From positions 31,180,256 through 31,244,255 of the forward strand of contig NC_061508.1 of the NCBI RefSeq assembly GCF_022539505.1: a DNA stretch of 64,000 nt, in the 5' to 3' direction. Below the pieces are notes generated by a model that worked only from the letters and a program-made list of their open reading frames with translations, did no database searches and was not told the DNA's origin. Made by a program: the position numbers and the translations under genes. Positions 1 through 10,788 of this stretch are shown one piece after another (position 1 is the stretch's first letter; every line of letters begins with the position of its first letter). Source of the DNA: Lolium rigidum (lineage: Eukaryota > Streptophyta > Magnoliopsida > Poales > Poaceae).

Positions 1-630
1 GGACCCATGAGCCAGCAGCTTACTCAACGTTTCATAGGCGGCATGAGATCGAAAGAAAAAGGCAAGTGACAAAATATCAGGAGCCAAAGATAATCCAAGA
101 AAAAAAATTTATTGTACATAGAGGATGACATGCGGGTCTCAATTAGCAGCAGCGGTCTCAACGTTTCAAGTGCGGCTTGAGATCAAAAGAAAGAGAAAGT
201 TGATTGTACATAGAGGATGACATGCGGGTCCCATGAGTCAGCAGCTTACTCAACGTTTCCAAGGCGGCAGGGGATCAAAAGAAAAAGGAAATAGCCAAAA
301 ATCAGAGGGTGAAAAAAAACCCAAGAAAATAAACTTTTATAGCACATAGAGGATGACATGCGGGTCCCATGAGCCAGCAGGGTCCTCAATGTTTCAAATG
401 TGGCATGAGATCGAAAGAAAAAGGCAAGTGACCAAATATGAGGAGCCAAAAATAATTCAAGAAAAGAAACTTGATTGTACATAGAGGATGACATGCGGGT
501 CCCAATTAGCAGCAGCGGTATCACCGTTTGAGAAGCGGCAGGGGATCGAAAGAAAAAGGCAAGTGACCAAATATGAGGTGCCAAAAAAATCCAAGAAAAG
601 AAAGTTTTATAGTACATAGAGGATGACATG
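1..630. repeat. CACTA subterminal tandem repeats, left block
   Basis: The anchor GAGGATGACATGCGG recurs near 121, 213, 350, 483 and 619, so most units are 134-136 bp (one is shortened to about 90 bp). Each unit holds a GATCGAAAGAAAAAGGCAAG segment and a TCCAAGAAAAGAAAG segment. The array resumes in register after element A at 7001. Confidence 0.8.
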
Positions 631-2070
631 TGATACGTCTCCAACGTATCGATAATTTCTTTTGTTCCATGCCACATTATTGATGTTATCTACATGTTAT
701 ATGCACACTTTATGTCATATTCGTGCATTTTCTGGAACTAACCTATTAACAAGATGCCGAAGTGCCAGTTCTCGTTTTCTCGCTGTTTTTGGTTTCGAAA
801 TCCTAGTAACGAAATATTCTCGGAATCGGACGAAATCAACGCCCAGGTTCCTATTTTACCCGGAAGCATCCAGAACACACGAGAACCGCCAGAGAAGGGG
901 GCAGGGCCACCACACCCTACCCCGGCGCGGCCAAGGGGGGGCGCCCCCCTAGGGTGTGGGCCCCCCAGAAGCCCTCCTGCGCCGCCTCTCCGCCTATATA
1001 AAGCCCCTGACCTAAAAACCTCGGGGCGTTCGACGAAAACCACAGAAACCTTCCGGAGCCGCTGCCATCGCGAAGCCAACATCCGGGGACAGGAGTCTCT
1101 GTTCCGGCACCTGCCGGAGCGGGGAAGTGCCCCGGAAGGCTTCTCCATCGACACCGCTGCCATCTCCACCGCCATCTTCATCACCGCTGCTGCTCCCATG
1201 AGGAGGGAGTAGTTCTCCATCGAGGCTCGGGGCTGTACCGGTAGCTATGTGGTTAATCTCTCTCCATGTACTTCAATACAATGATCTCATGAGCTGCTTT
1301 ACATGATTGAGATTCATATGAGTTTTGTATCACAATTCATCTATGTGCTACTCTAGTGATGTTATTAAAGTAGTTCTATTCCTCCTGCACGTGTGTAAAG
1401 GTGACTAGTGTGTGCACCGTGTGGTTCTTGTCGTAGGCTATGATCATGATCTCTTGTAGATTGTGGAGTTAATTATCATTATGATGGTATTGATGTGATC
1501 TATTTGGTTATGTTGATCTATCTTGCACTAAAGGTTACTTAAATATGAACAAATTGTGGAGCTTGTTAACTCCGGCATTGAGGGTTCGTGTAATCCTACG
1601 CAATGCGTTCATCATCCAACAAAAGTGTAGAGTATGCATTTATCTATTCTGTTATGTGATCAATGTTGAGAGTGTCCACTAGTGAAAGTGTAATCCCTAG
1701 GCCTTGTTCCTAAATACTGCTATCGCTGCTTGTTTACTGTTTTACTGTGGTTACTACTGCTGCGTTACTACTGCTTGTTTACTGTCCTGGGCAAAGCACT
1801 TTTCTGGTGCCGTTGCTACTGCTTATTAATACCACCTGTATTTCACTATCTCTTCGCCGAACTAGTGCACCTATTAGGTGTGTTGGGGACACAAGAGACT
1901 TCTTGCTTTGTGGTTGCAGGGTTGCATGAGAGGGATATCTTTGACCTCTTCCTCCCTGAGATCGATAAACCTTGGGTATCCACTTAAGGGAAACTTGCTG
2001 CTGTTCTACAAACCTCTCGCTCTTGGAGGCCCAACACCGTCTACAAGAATAGAAGCTCCCGTAGACATCA
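631..2070 (+). repeat. 5' LTR of element A
   Basis: 1440 bp, TG...CA ends. A TATATAAA box is at 995-1002 after a GC-rich stretch. Near 1793-1815 the LTR contains AAAGCACTTTTCTGGTGCCG, a relic of an LTR/primer-binding-site junction. Differences from the 3' LTR cluster at CTG sites between 1650 and 1830. Confidence 0.92.
995..1002 (+). promoter_or_regulatory. TATA box of element A LTR promoter
   Basis: TATATAAA between a GC-rich upstream part and the CCTGACCTAAAAACC segment. The same box is at 5920-5927 in the 3' LTR. Transcription would be expected to start about 30 bp downstream; this is inferred from TATA position only. Confidence 0.6.
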
Positions 2071-2081
2071 AGCACTTTTCA

Positions 2082-2099
2082 CGGCGCCGTTGCCGGGGA
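2082..2099 (+). other. Primer-binding site of element A (tRNA-Asp type)
   Basis: CGGCGCCGTTGCCGGGGA matches the complement of the plant tRNA-Asp 3' end except for C instead of T at the first base. It lies 11 nt after the LTR end. A second, degenerate copy (CTGGCGCCGTTG) follows near 2148-2160. Confidence 0.75.
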
Positions 2100-2233
2100 G
2101 GAAAGGTAAAAGGCTCTCATACTACGGTCTCAGGTAAAGTATTTTCTGGCGCCGTTGTGTGTGTGCTCGAAGCTATTTCCTTTAGATCCTGCAATTGCAT
2201 CTTTTTGTTTCTTGTTTACACTAGTTTGGCATA

Positions 2234-2969
2234 ATGTACAAGAGTGAGCTTCTTATTCTATTTCCTGATTTAAAACATGGATTGTTTGATGCGAAAATTA
2301 AAAAACCTATGAAATCTTATTTGCATGCTTGGTAGTAATATTAGTATGAACGCTTTGAACACCATTATTGATAATGATATAGAAAGTTCTAAGCTTGGGG
2401 AAGCTGGTTTTCATGATATTTTTAGTCCCCCAAGCATTGAGGAGAAAATTTTCTTTGATGATACTTTGCCTCCTATTTGTGATGATAATGATAGTGGTCT
2501 TTTGGTACAACCTACTATGGAGAGTAAATTTTGTTGTGATTATACTATGCCTCCTACACTTTATGAGAATAATAATGATAGCTACTTGGTTGAATTTGCT
2601 CCCACTACAACTAATAAAATTGACTATGCTTATGTGGAGAGTAATTATTTTATGCATGAGACTCATGATAAGAGTGCTTTATGTGATGGTTATATTGTTG
2701 AGTTTGCTCATGTTGCTACTGAAAGTTATTATGAGAGAGGAAAATATGGTTGTAGAAATTTTCATGTTACTAAAATGCCTCTCTATGTGCTGAAATTTTT
2801 GAAGCTACACTTGTTTTATCTTCCTATGCTTGTTACTTTGCTCTTCATGAACTTGTTTATTTACAAGATTACTATGCATAGGAAGCATGTTAGACTTAAA
2901 TGTGTTTTGAATTTGCCTCTTGATGCTCTCTTTTGCTTCAAATACTATTTCTTGCGAGTGCATCATTAA
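2234..2969 (+). pseudogene. Broken copy of the element-borne membrane-like ORF (element A)
   Basis: This region corresponds to the intact 236-codon ORF of element F (54215-54925). From the ATG at 2234 the frame runs only 33 codons to a TAG at 2333-2335; a short insertion compared with F moves the rest into another frame, which is then open to 2969. The conserved part has an acidic, low-complexity N-terminal half with motifs such as DIFSPPSIEEKI and VEFAHVATESYYERGKYG, and a strongly hydrophobic C-terminal part (LHLFYLPMLVTLLFMNLF). No gag, protease or polymerase motif is seen. It sits directly behind the primer-binding site, where gag normally lies. Function unknown; an env-like or cargo role is only a guess. 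Confidence 0.65.
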
Positions 2970-5554
2970 AACTGCTGAGCCCATCTTAATGGCTAAAAAG
3001 AAAGAACTTCTTGGGAGATAACCCATGTGTTATTTTGCTACAGTACTTTGTTTTATATTTGTGTCTTGGAAGTTGTTTACTACTGTAGCAACCTCTCTTT
3101 ATCTTAGTTTTGTGTTTTGTTGTGCCAAGTAAAGTCTTTGATAGTAAAGTAAGTACTAGATTTGGATTACTGCGCAGAAACAGATTTCTTTGCTGTCACG
3201 AATCTGGGTCTAATTCTCTGTAGGTAACTCAGAAAATTATGCCAATTTACGTGAGTGATCCTCAGATATGTACGCAACTTTCATTCAATTTGAGCATTTT
3301 TATTTGAGCAAGTCTGGTGGCCTAATAAAATCCATCTTTACGGACTGTTCTGTTTTGACAGATTCTGCCTTTTATTTCGCATTGCCTCTTTTGCTATGTT
3401 GGATGAATTTCTTTGATCCATTAATGTCCAGTAGCTTTATGCAATGTCCAGAAGTGTTAAGAATGATTGTGTCACCTCTGAACATGTTAATTTTTATTGT
3501 CCACTAACCCTCTAATGAGTTGTTTCGAGTTTGGTGTGGAGGAAGTTTTCAAGGGTCAAGAGAGGAGGATGATATACTACGATCAAGAAGAGTGAAAAGT
3601 CTAAGCTTGGGGATGCCCCGGTGGTTCATCCCTGCATATATCAAGAAGACTCAAGCGTCTAAGCTTGGGGATGCCCAAGGCATCCCCTTCTTCATCGATA
3701 AATTATCGGGTTCCTTCTCTTGAAACTATATTTTTATTCGGTCACATCTTATGTGCTTTACTTGGAGCGTCCGTGTGCTTTTGTTTTTGTTTTTGTTTGA
3801 ATAAATTGGATTACATCATGCTTGTGTGGGAGACAGACACGCTCCGTTGGTTCATATGAACACATGTGTTCTTAGCTCATAATATTCATGGCGAAGTTTC
3901 CTCTTCGTTAAATTGTTATATGGTTGGAATTGGAAAATGATACATGTAGTAATTGCTATAATGTCTTGGGTAATGTGATACTTGGCAATTGTTGTGCTCA
4001 TGTTTAAGCTCTTGCATCATATACTTTGCACCTATTAGTGAAGAATACATAGAGCATGCTAAAATTTGGTTTGCATATTTGGTTTCTCTAAGGTCTAGAT
4101 AATTTCTAGTATTGAGTTTTGAACAACAAGGAAGACGGTGTAGAGTCTTATAATGTTTTCAATATGTCTTTTATGTGAGTTTTGCTGCACCAGTTCATCC
4201 TTGTGTTTGTTTCAAATAAGCCTTGCTAGCCTAAACCTTGTATCGAGAGGGAATACTTCTCATGCATCCAAAATACTTGAGCCAACCACTATGCCATTTG
4301 TGTCCACCATATCTACCTATACTACATGGTATTTTCCCGCCATTCCAAAGTAAATTGCTTGAGTGCTACCCTTAAAATTCCATCATTCACCTTTGCAATA
4401 TATAGCTCATGGGACAAATAGCTTAAAAACTATTGTGGTATTGAATATGTAATTATGCACTTTATCTCTTATTAAGTTGCTTGTTGTGCGATAACCATGT
4501 TCACTGGGGAACGCCATCAACTCATTGTTGAATTTCATGTGAGTTGCTATGCTTGTTTATTGTCCGAGATCTACACTGAGTTGAATGGTTTGAGCATGCA
4601 TATTGTGAGAGAAGAACATTGGGCCGCTAACTAAAGCCATGATTCATGGTGGAAGTTTCAGTTTTGGACAAATATCCTCAAGTCTCTAATGAGAAAAGAA
4701 TTAATTGTTATCAAATGCTTAAAGCATTAAAAGAGGAGTCCATTATCTCGTTGTCTATGTTGTCCCGGTATGGATGTCTAAGTTGAGAATAATCAAAAGC
4801 GAGAAATCCAAATGCGAGCTTTCTCCTTAGACCTTTGTACAGGCGGCATAGAGGTACCCCTTTGTGAAACTTGGTTAAAGCATATGTATTGCGGTGATAA
4901 TCCAGGTAGTCCAAGCTAATTAGGACAAGGTGCGGGCACTATTGGTACACTATGCATGAGGCTTGCAACTTATAAGATATAATTTACATGATGCATATGC
5001 TTTATTACTACCGTTGACAAAATTGTTTCATGTTTTCAAAATCAAAGCTCTAGCACAAATATAGCAATCGATGCTTTTCCTCTATGAGGACCATTCTTTT
5101 ACTTTCATTGTTGAGTCGGTTCACCTATTTCTCTCCATCTCAAGAAGCAAACACTTGTGTGAACTGTGCATTGATTCTTACATATTTGCATATTGCATTT
5201 GTTATATTGCTTTGCATTGACAATTATCCATGAGATATACATGTTATAAGTTGAAAGCAACCGCTGAAACTTCATCTTCCTTTGTGTTGCTTCAATACCT
5301 TTACTTTGAATTATTACTTTATGAGTTAACTCTTATGCAAGACTTATTGATGCTTGTCTTGAAGTGCTATTCATGAAAAGTCTTTGCTTTATGATTCAGT
5401 TGTTTACCCATGTCATATACATTGTTTTGATCGCTGCATTCACTACATATGCTTTACAAATAGTATGATCAAGTTTATGATGGCATGTCACTCCAGAAAT
5501 TATCTTTGTTATCGTTTTACCTGCTCGGGACGAGCGAACTAAGCTTGGGGATGC
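2970..5554 (+). other. 3' non-coding region and polypurine tract of element A
   Basis: About 2.6 kb without a credible ORF, shared in large part with elements B, C, D and F. The 16-mer CTAAGCTTGGGGATGC occurs at 3601-3616, 3659-3674 and 5539-5554; only the last, directly against the 3' LTR, is in the standard polypurine-tract position. A perfect hairpin (arms GGGGATGCC and GGCATCCCC, loop CAA) is at 3667-3687. Confidence 0.7.
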
Positions 5555-7000
5555 TGATACGTCTCCAACGTATCGATAATTTCTTGTGTTCCATGCCACA
5601 TTATTGATGTTATCTACATGTTATATGCACACTTTATGTCATATTCGTGCATTTTCCGGAACTAACCTATTAACAAGATGCCGAAGTGCCGGTTCTCGTT
5701 TCTCGCTGTTTTTGGTTTCGAAATCCTAGTAACGAAATATTCTCGGAATCGGACGAAATCAACGCCCGGGTTCCTATTTTACCCGGAAGCATCCGGAACA
5801 CACGAGAACCGCCGAGAGAAGGGGGGCAGGGCCACCACACCCTACCCCGGCGCGGCCAAGGGGGGCGCGCCCCCTAGGGTGTGGGCCCCCCAGAAGCCCT
5901 CCTGCGCCGCCTCTCCGCCTATATAAAGCCCCTGACCTAAAAACCTCGGGGCGTTCGACGAAAACCACAGAAACCTTCCGGAGCCGCCGCCATCGCGAAG
6001 CCAAGATCTGGGGGACAGGAGTCTCTGTTCCGGCACCCTGCCGGAGCGGGGAAGTGCCCCGGAAGGCTTCTCCATCGACACCGCTGCCATCTCCACCGCC
6101 ATCTTCATCACCGCTGCTTCTCCCATGAGGAGGGAGTAGTTCTCCATCGAGGCTCGGGGCTGTACCGGTAGCTATGTGGTTAATCTCTCTCCATGTACTT
6201 CAATACAATGATCTCATGAGCTGCTTTACATGATTGAGATTGATATGAGTTTTGTATCACAATTCATCTATGTGCTACTCTAGTGATGTTATTAAAGTAG
6301 TTCTATTCCTCCTGCACGTGTGTAAAGGTGACTAGTGTGTGCACCGTGTGGTTCTTGTCGTAGGCTATGATCATGATCTCTTGTAGATTGTGGAGTTAAT
6401 TATCATTATGATGGTATTGATGTGATCTATTTGGTTATGTTGATCTATCTTGCACTAAAGGTTACTTAAATATGAACAAATTGTGGAGCTTGTTAACTCC
6501 GGCATTGAGGGTTCGTGTAATCCTACGCAATGCGTTCATCATCCAACAAAAGTGTAGAGTATGCATTTATCTATTCTCGTTATGTGATCAATGTTGAGAG
6601 TGTCCACTAGTGAAAGTGTAATCCCTAGGCCTTGTTCCTAAATATCGCTATCGCTGCTTGTTTACTCGTTTCTATCGCGTTACTACTCGCTGCGTTACTA
6701 CTGCTTGTTTACTCGTCCTGGGCAAAGCACTTTTCTGGTGCCGTTGCTATCGCTTATTAATACCACCTATATTTCACTATCTCTTCGCCGAACTAGTGCA
6801 CCTATTAGGTGTGTTGGGGACACAAGAGACTTCTTGCTTTGTGGTTGCAGGGTTGCATGAGAGGGATATCTTTGACCTCTTCCTCCCTGAGATCGATAAA
6901 CCTTGGGTATCCACTTAAGGGAAACTTGCTGCTGTTCTACAAACCTCTGCTCTTGGAGGCCCAACACTGTCTACAAGAATAGAAGCTCCCGTAGACATCA
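5555..7000 (+). repeat. 3' LTR of element A
   Basis: 1446 bp, nearly identical to the 5' LTR, with TATATAAA at 5920-5927. It ends GTAGACATCA at 7000 and is followed by the ACATG target duplication. Confidence 0.92.
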
Positions 7001-7690
7001 ACATGCGGGTCCCATGAGCCTGCAGGTCCTCAACGTTTCAAACGTGGCATAAGATTGTAAGAAAAAGGCAAGTGACCAAATATCAGGAGCCAAAAATAAT
7101 TCAAGAAAAGAAAGTTTTATAGTACATAGAGGATGACATGCGGGTCCCATTTAGCAGCAGCGGTCTCAACGTTTGAGAGGCGGCACGGGATCGAAAGAAA
7201 AAGGCAAGTGACCGAATATGAGGTTCCAAAAAAAATCCAAGAAAAGAAAGTTTTATAGTACATAGAGGATGACATGCGGATCCCATTTAGCAGCAGCGGT
7301 CTCACCGTTTGAAAGGCGGCAGGGGATCGAAAGAAAAAGTTAAGCGACCAAATATGAGGTGCCAAAAAAATCCAAGAAAAGAAAGTTTTATAGTACATAG
7401 AGGATGACATGCGGGTCCCATTTAGCAGCAGTATCACCGTTTGAGAGGCGGTAGGGGATCGAAAGAAAAAGGCAAGTGACCAAATTTGAGGTGCCAAAAA
7501 AACTCCAATAAAAGAAAGTTGATTGCTCATAGAGGATGACATGCGGGTCCCAATTAGCAGCAGTGGTCTCAACGTTTCCAAGGCGGCAAGGGATCAAAAG
7601 AAAAAGGAAGTAGCCAGAAATCAGGGGTCAAAAAATCCAAGAATAGAAAGTATTTTGGTTCATAGAGGATGACATGCGGGACCCATGATC
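7001..7690. repeat. CACTA subterminal tandem repeats, right block
   Basis: Anchors at about 7129, 7264, 7399, 7531 and 7663 give a period of 132-135 bp. The first unit continues the one cut by element A, so the LTR element inserted into a pre-existing array. Confidence 0.8.
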
Positions 7691-8006
7691 CTGCATTGTA
7701 AACGGCTCGATCGGAGAGCGTTGAACGAGATGGCGCGATCGAGAAAAAAACAATGCCAGAGAGGCTGCCATCTGGGCCCTACATCCCTCGGCGGTGCGGA
7801 TTTGCGTTGACTCGGCCGGCGAACCTGAGAATTCGAGATACACCACGTCCCGGACCACCATACGCAACGTTTTGGCCGTTTTCGTCGGGCTAGGTGGCCT
7901 CAAAAACGAGAAAAAAAACGTTTTGACATGCACAACGGACAGAACCAAAATCGTCGGCCATGGTACACCAGCAACCACGGCGCGACTTCAACTTCGTCGG
8001 CCATGG

Positions 8007-8023
8007 CAACTTTTCTTGTAGTG
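8007..8023 (-). other. CACTA terminal inverted repeat
   Basis: On the minus strand: CACTACAAGAAAAGTTG. Two CGTCGGCCATGG motifs lie just inside (about 7952 and 7994), as expected of subterminal transposase-binding repeats. The 3-bp target site would be TTT at 8024-8026, but its partner is outside the window. Confidence 0.75.
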
Positions 8024-8134
8024 TTTGATGTTGCACTCGACCTTGAACAGAAGTACTACTACTGTCTTACAATTTCTTTATCATTATACTTTGCATGATT
8101 TAGCGGATGCACCAAATTCGGAGATAGATTAAGA

Positions 8135-8592
8135 ACTTTACAAGTGGTTTTGGGTTTCAAACATGAAAATTTCAATAACCTCCCAAAAACTTCATTTTAG
8201 AGTGATTAAGAAGGATACATGCTTCCCTTTTCATTTCATGTTTTAAACTTGTTTAAATTATCTTGGTCAAACCTAGGATTTGACAAGATTCAAATGGGCA
8301 TCAAAATTAAAAAATATAGAAAAATGAAAAACAAAAGCAAATAGTTTATTATGTCATATAGTAAGCATTAAAGTTGATAAACAAGGTCTAGACACAATCA
8401 AACCAGACAAATCATGTATATGTCTAACCTAACCCTAAACTCCGTCTTATGAAGTCAACCATGGAAATTTTAAGAACATCCCAAAAGCTTCATTTTAGAG
8501 TGACTAAGAAGGATACAGACTTCCCATTTCATTTTCATGTTTTAAACTTCTTTAAATCTTAGTCAAACCTAGGATTTGACCAAGATTCAAAT
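8135..8592 (-). repeat. About 330-bp satellite, inverted portion
   Basis: One complete and one partial monomer lie in reverse orientation to the rest of the array: the anchor appears as CATTTTAGAGTGACTAAGAA. The orientation flips close to 8592, right beside the dyad centred on CCTAGG in the monomer. Between 8024 and 8134 I see no recognisable feature. Confidence 0.75.
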
Positions 8593-10788
8593 AAGTTAAA
8601 AACATGATAATGAAAAGGTAAGCATCGATCCTTCTTAGTCGCTCTAAAATGAAGCTTTTGGGAGGTTTTTGAAATTTCCATGTTTGAAACCCAAAACCAC
8701 TTCTCTTCATGCTTGACTTCATAAGACAGAGTTTAGGGTTAAGGCTTAGGGGTAGATACATGATTTTTCTGGTTTGAATATGTCTAGACCTTGTTTATCA
8801 ATTTGAATGCTTACTATATGACATATGAAGCCTATGTGCTTTGGTTTTTCATTCTTTCGATTTTTTTCTGAATTTTTATGCCCATTTGAATCTTGGTCAT
8901 ATCCTAGGTTTGACCAAGATTTAAACAAGTTTAAAACATGACAATGAAAAGGTAATTAATCCTGGATCCTTCTTAATTAATCAGTAAGTCTAATTAAAAT
9001 GAAGCTTTTGGGAGGTTTTTGAAATTTACATGTTTGAAACCCAAAACCACACTTCTCTTCATGTTTGACTTCATATATGAGATAGAGTTTAGGGTTAGGG
9101 GGTACATGATTTATCTGGTTTGAATATGTCTAGACCTTGTTTATGAACTTGAATGGTTAATTACTATATGACATAAGAAGACTATGTGCTTTGGTTTTTT
9201 TATTTTTTATTTTATGCCCATTTGAATATTGGTCAAATCCTAGGTTTGACCAAGATTTAAACAAGTTTAAAACGTGAAAATGAAAAGGTAAGCCTGGATC
9301 CTTCTTAGTCACTCTAAAATGAAGCTTTTGGGAGGTTTTTGAAATTTCCGTGTTTGAAACCAAAAACCACTTGTCTTCATGCTTGACTTCATAAGACAGA
9401 GTTTATGGTTAGGGGTAGATACATGATTTGTATTAGTTGAATATGTCTAGACCTTGTTTATCAACTTTTGAATGCTTACTATATATATGACATAAGAAGA
9501 CTATATGCTTTTGTTTTTCATTTTTTTGATCTTTTTTAATTTTATGCCCATTTGAATCTTGGTCAAATCCTAGGTTTGACAATTATTTAAATAAGTTTAA
9601 AATATGAAAATGAAAAGGTAAGCATGGATCCTTCTTATTCACTCTAAAATAAAGCTTTTGGGTGGTTTTTGAAATTTCCATGTTTGAAACCCAAAACCAC
9701 TTCTCTTCATGCTTAACTACATAAGACAGAGTTTAGGGGTAGGGGTAGATACATGATTTTTCTTGTTTGAATATGTCTAGGCCTTGTTTATCAACTTTAA
9801 TGCTTACTATAGGACATAAGAAAACTATGTGCTTTGGTTTTTCATTTTTCTGTTTTTTTGGAATTTTGATGCACATTTGAATCTTGTAAAATCCTAGGTT
9901 TGAGCAAGATTTAAACAAGTATAAAACATGAAAATGAAAAGGGAAGAATGTATCCTTCTTAGTCACTCTAAAATGAAGTTTTTGGGAGTTTTTTGAAATT
10001 TCCATGTTTGAAACCCAAAACCATGCACTTCTCTTCATGCTTGACTTCATAAGACAGAGTTTAGGGGTTAGGGGGTAGATACATGATTTGTCTAGTTTGA
10101 ATATGTCTAGACCTTGTTTATCGACGTTAATGTTTACTATATGACATAAGAAGACTATGTGCTTTGGTTTTTCATTTTTCATTTTTTATTTTATGCCCAT
10201 TTGAATCTTGGTCAAATCCTAGATTTGACCAGGATTTAAACATGTTTAAAACATCAAAATGAAAACGTAAGCCTCGATCCTTCTTAGTCACTCTAAAATG
10301 AAGCTTTTGGGAGGTTTTTGAAATTTCCGTGTTTGAAACCAAAAACCACTTGTCTTCATGCTTGACTTCATAAGACAGAGTTTATGGTTAGGGGTAGATA
10401 CATGATTTGTATTAGTTGAATATGTCTAGACCTTGTTTATCAACTTTTGAATGCTTACTATATATATGACATAAGAAGACTATATGCTTTTGTTTTTCAT
10501 TTTTCTGATCTTTTTTAATTTTATGCCCATTTGAATCTTGGTCAAATCCTAGGTTTGATAATGATTTAAATAAGTTTAAAATATAAAAATGAAAAGGTAA
10601 GCATGGATCCTTCTTAGTCACTCTAAAATAAAGCTTTTGGGAGGTTTTTGAAATTTCCATGTTTGAAACCCAAAACCACTTCTCTTCATGCTTAACTACA
10701 TAAGACAGAGATTAGGGGTAGGGGTAGATACATGATTTTTCCTGTTTGAATATGTCTAGGCCTTGTTTATCAACTTTAATGCTTACTA
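8592..10788 (+). repeat. About 330-bp satellite array, forward portion
   Basis: The anchor TCCTTCTTAGTCACTCTAAA starts near 8629, 8967, 9299, 9630, 9952, 10279 and 10609 (spacing 322-337 bp). Most monomers carry a dyad, arms CTTGGTCAAA and TTTGACCAAG around TCCTAGG. Three monomers from about 9299 recur almost unchanged from about 10279, giving a higher-order period near 980 bp. Short frames of 60-150 codons on the minus strand are satellite translation, not genes. Confidence 0.85.

Larger units (their letters stand above)
631..7000 (+). mobile_element. LTR retrotransposon A, complete, non-autonomous, Athila-type Gypsy family
   Basis: Two LTRs (631-2070 and 5555-7000) in direct orientation, both starting TGATACGTCTCCAACG and ending GTAGACATCA, enclose 3.5 kb. 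The 5-bp target duplication ACATG is at 626-630 and 7001-7005. A tRNA-Asp-type primer-binding site follows the first LTR, and a purine-rich CTAAGCTTGGGGATGC abuts the second. The interior has only one coding region (broken, 2234-2969) and no protease, reverse transcriptase or integrase. The family resembles Triticeae Sabrina/WHAM elements, which I name from memory. Confidence 0.92.
1..8023. mobile_element. CACTA (En/Spm-type) DNA transposon, one end, interrupted by LTR element A
   Basis: The right boundary at 8023 reads inward on the minus strand as CACTACAAGAAAAGTTG, the classical terminal inverted repeat of plant CACTA transposons. Inside it lie a GC-rich unique part (about 7690-8023) and a long array of about 134-bp subterminal repeats, which continues on the other side of the LTR element inserted at 631-7000. 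The left end and any transposase are outside the window. No open frame here looks like a CACTA transposase. Confidence 0.75.

Noticed and set aside
1..630. pSc119.2-type rye/wheat satellite
   Set aside because: The unit is about 134 bp and directly joined to a CACTA terminus, so subterminal repeats explain it better.
738..1220. Long overlapping frames on both strands in the GC-rich part of the LTRs (also near 5774-6147, 26141-26276, 51326-51638, 56017-56519)
   Set aside because: They lie in LTR U3/R sequence, recur in every LTR copy with frameshifts and have no domain.
2082..2099. tRNA-Asp gene fragment
   Set aside because: Only the complement of the tRNA 3' end is present; it is a primer-binding site, as in all sister elements.
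8552..10660. Minus-strand ORFs of 60-149 codons in the satellite
   Set aside because: The same peptide strings repeat with the monomer period and are interrupted at random.
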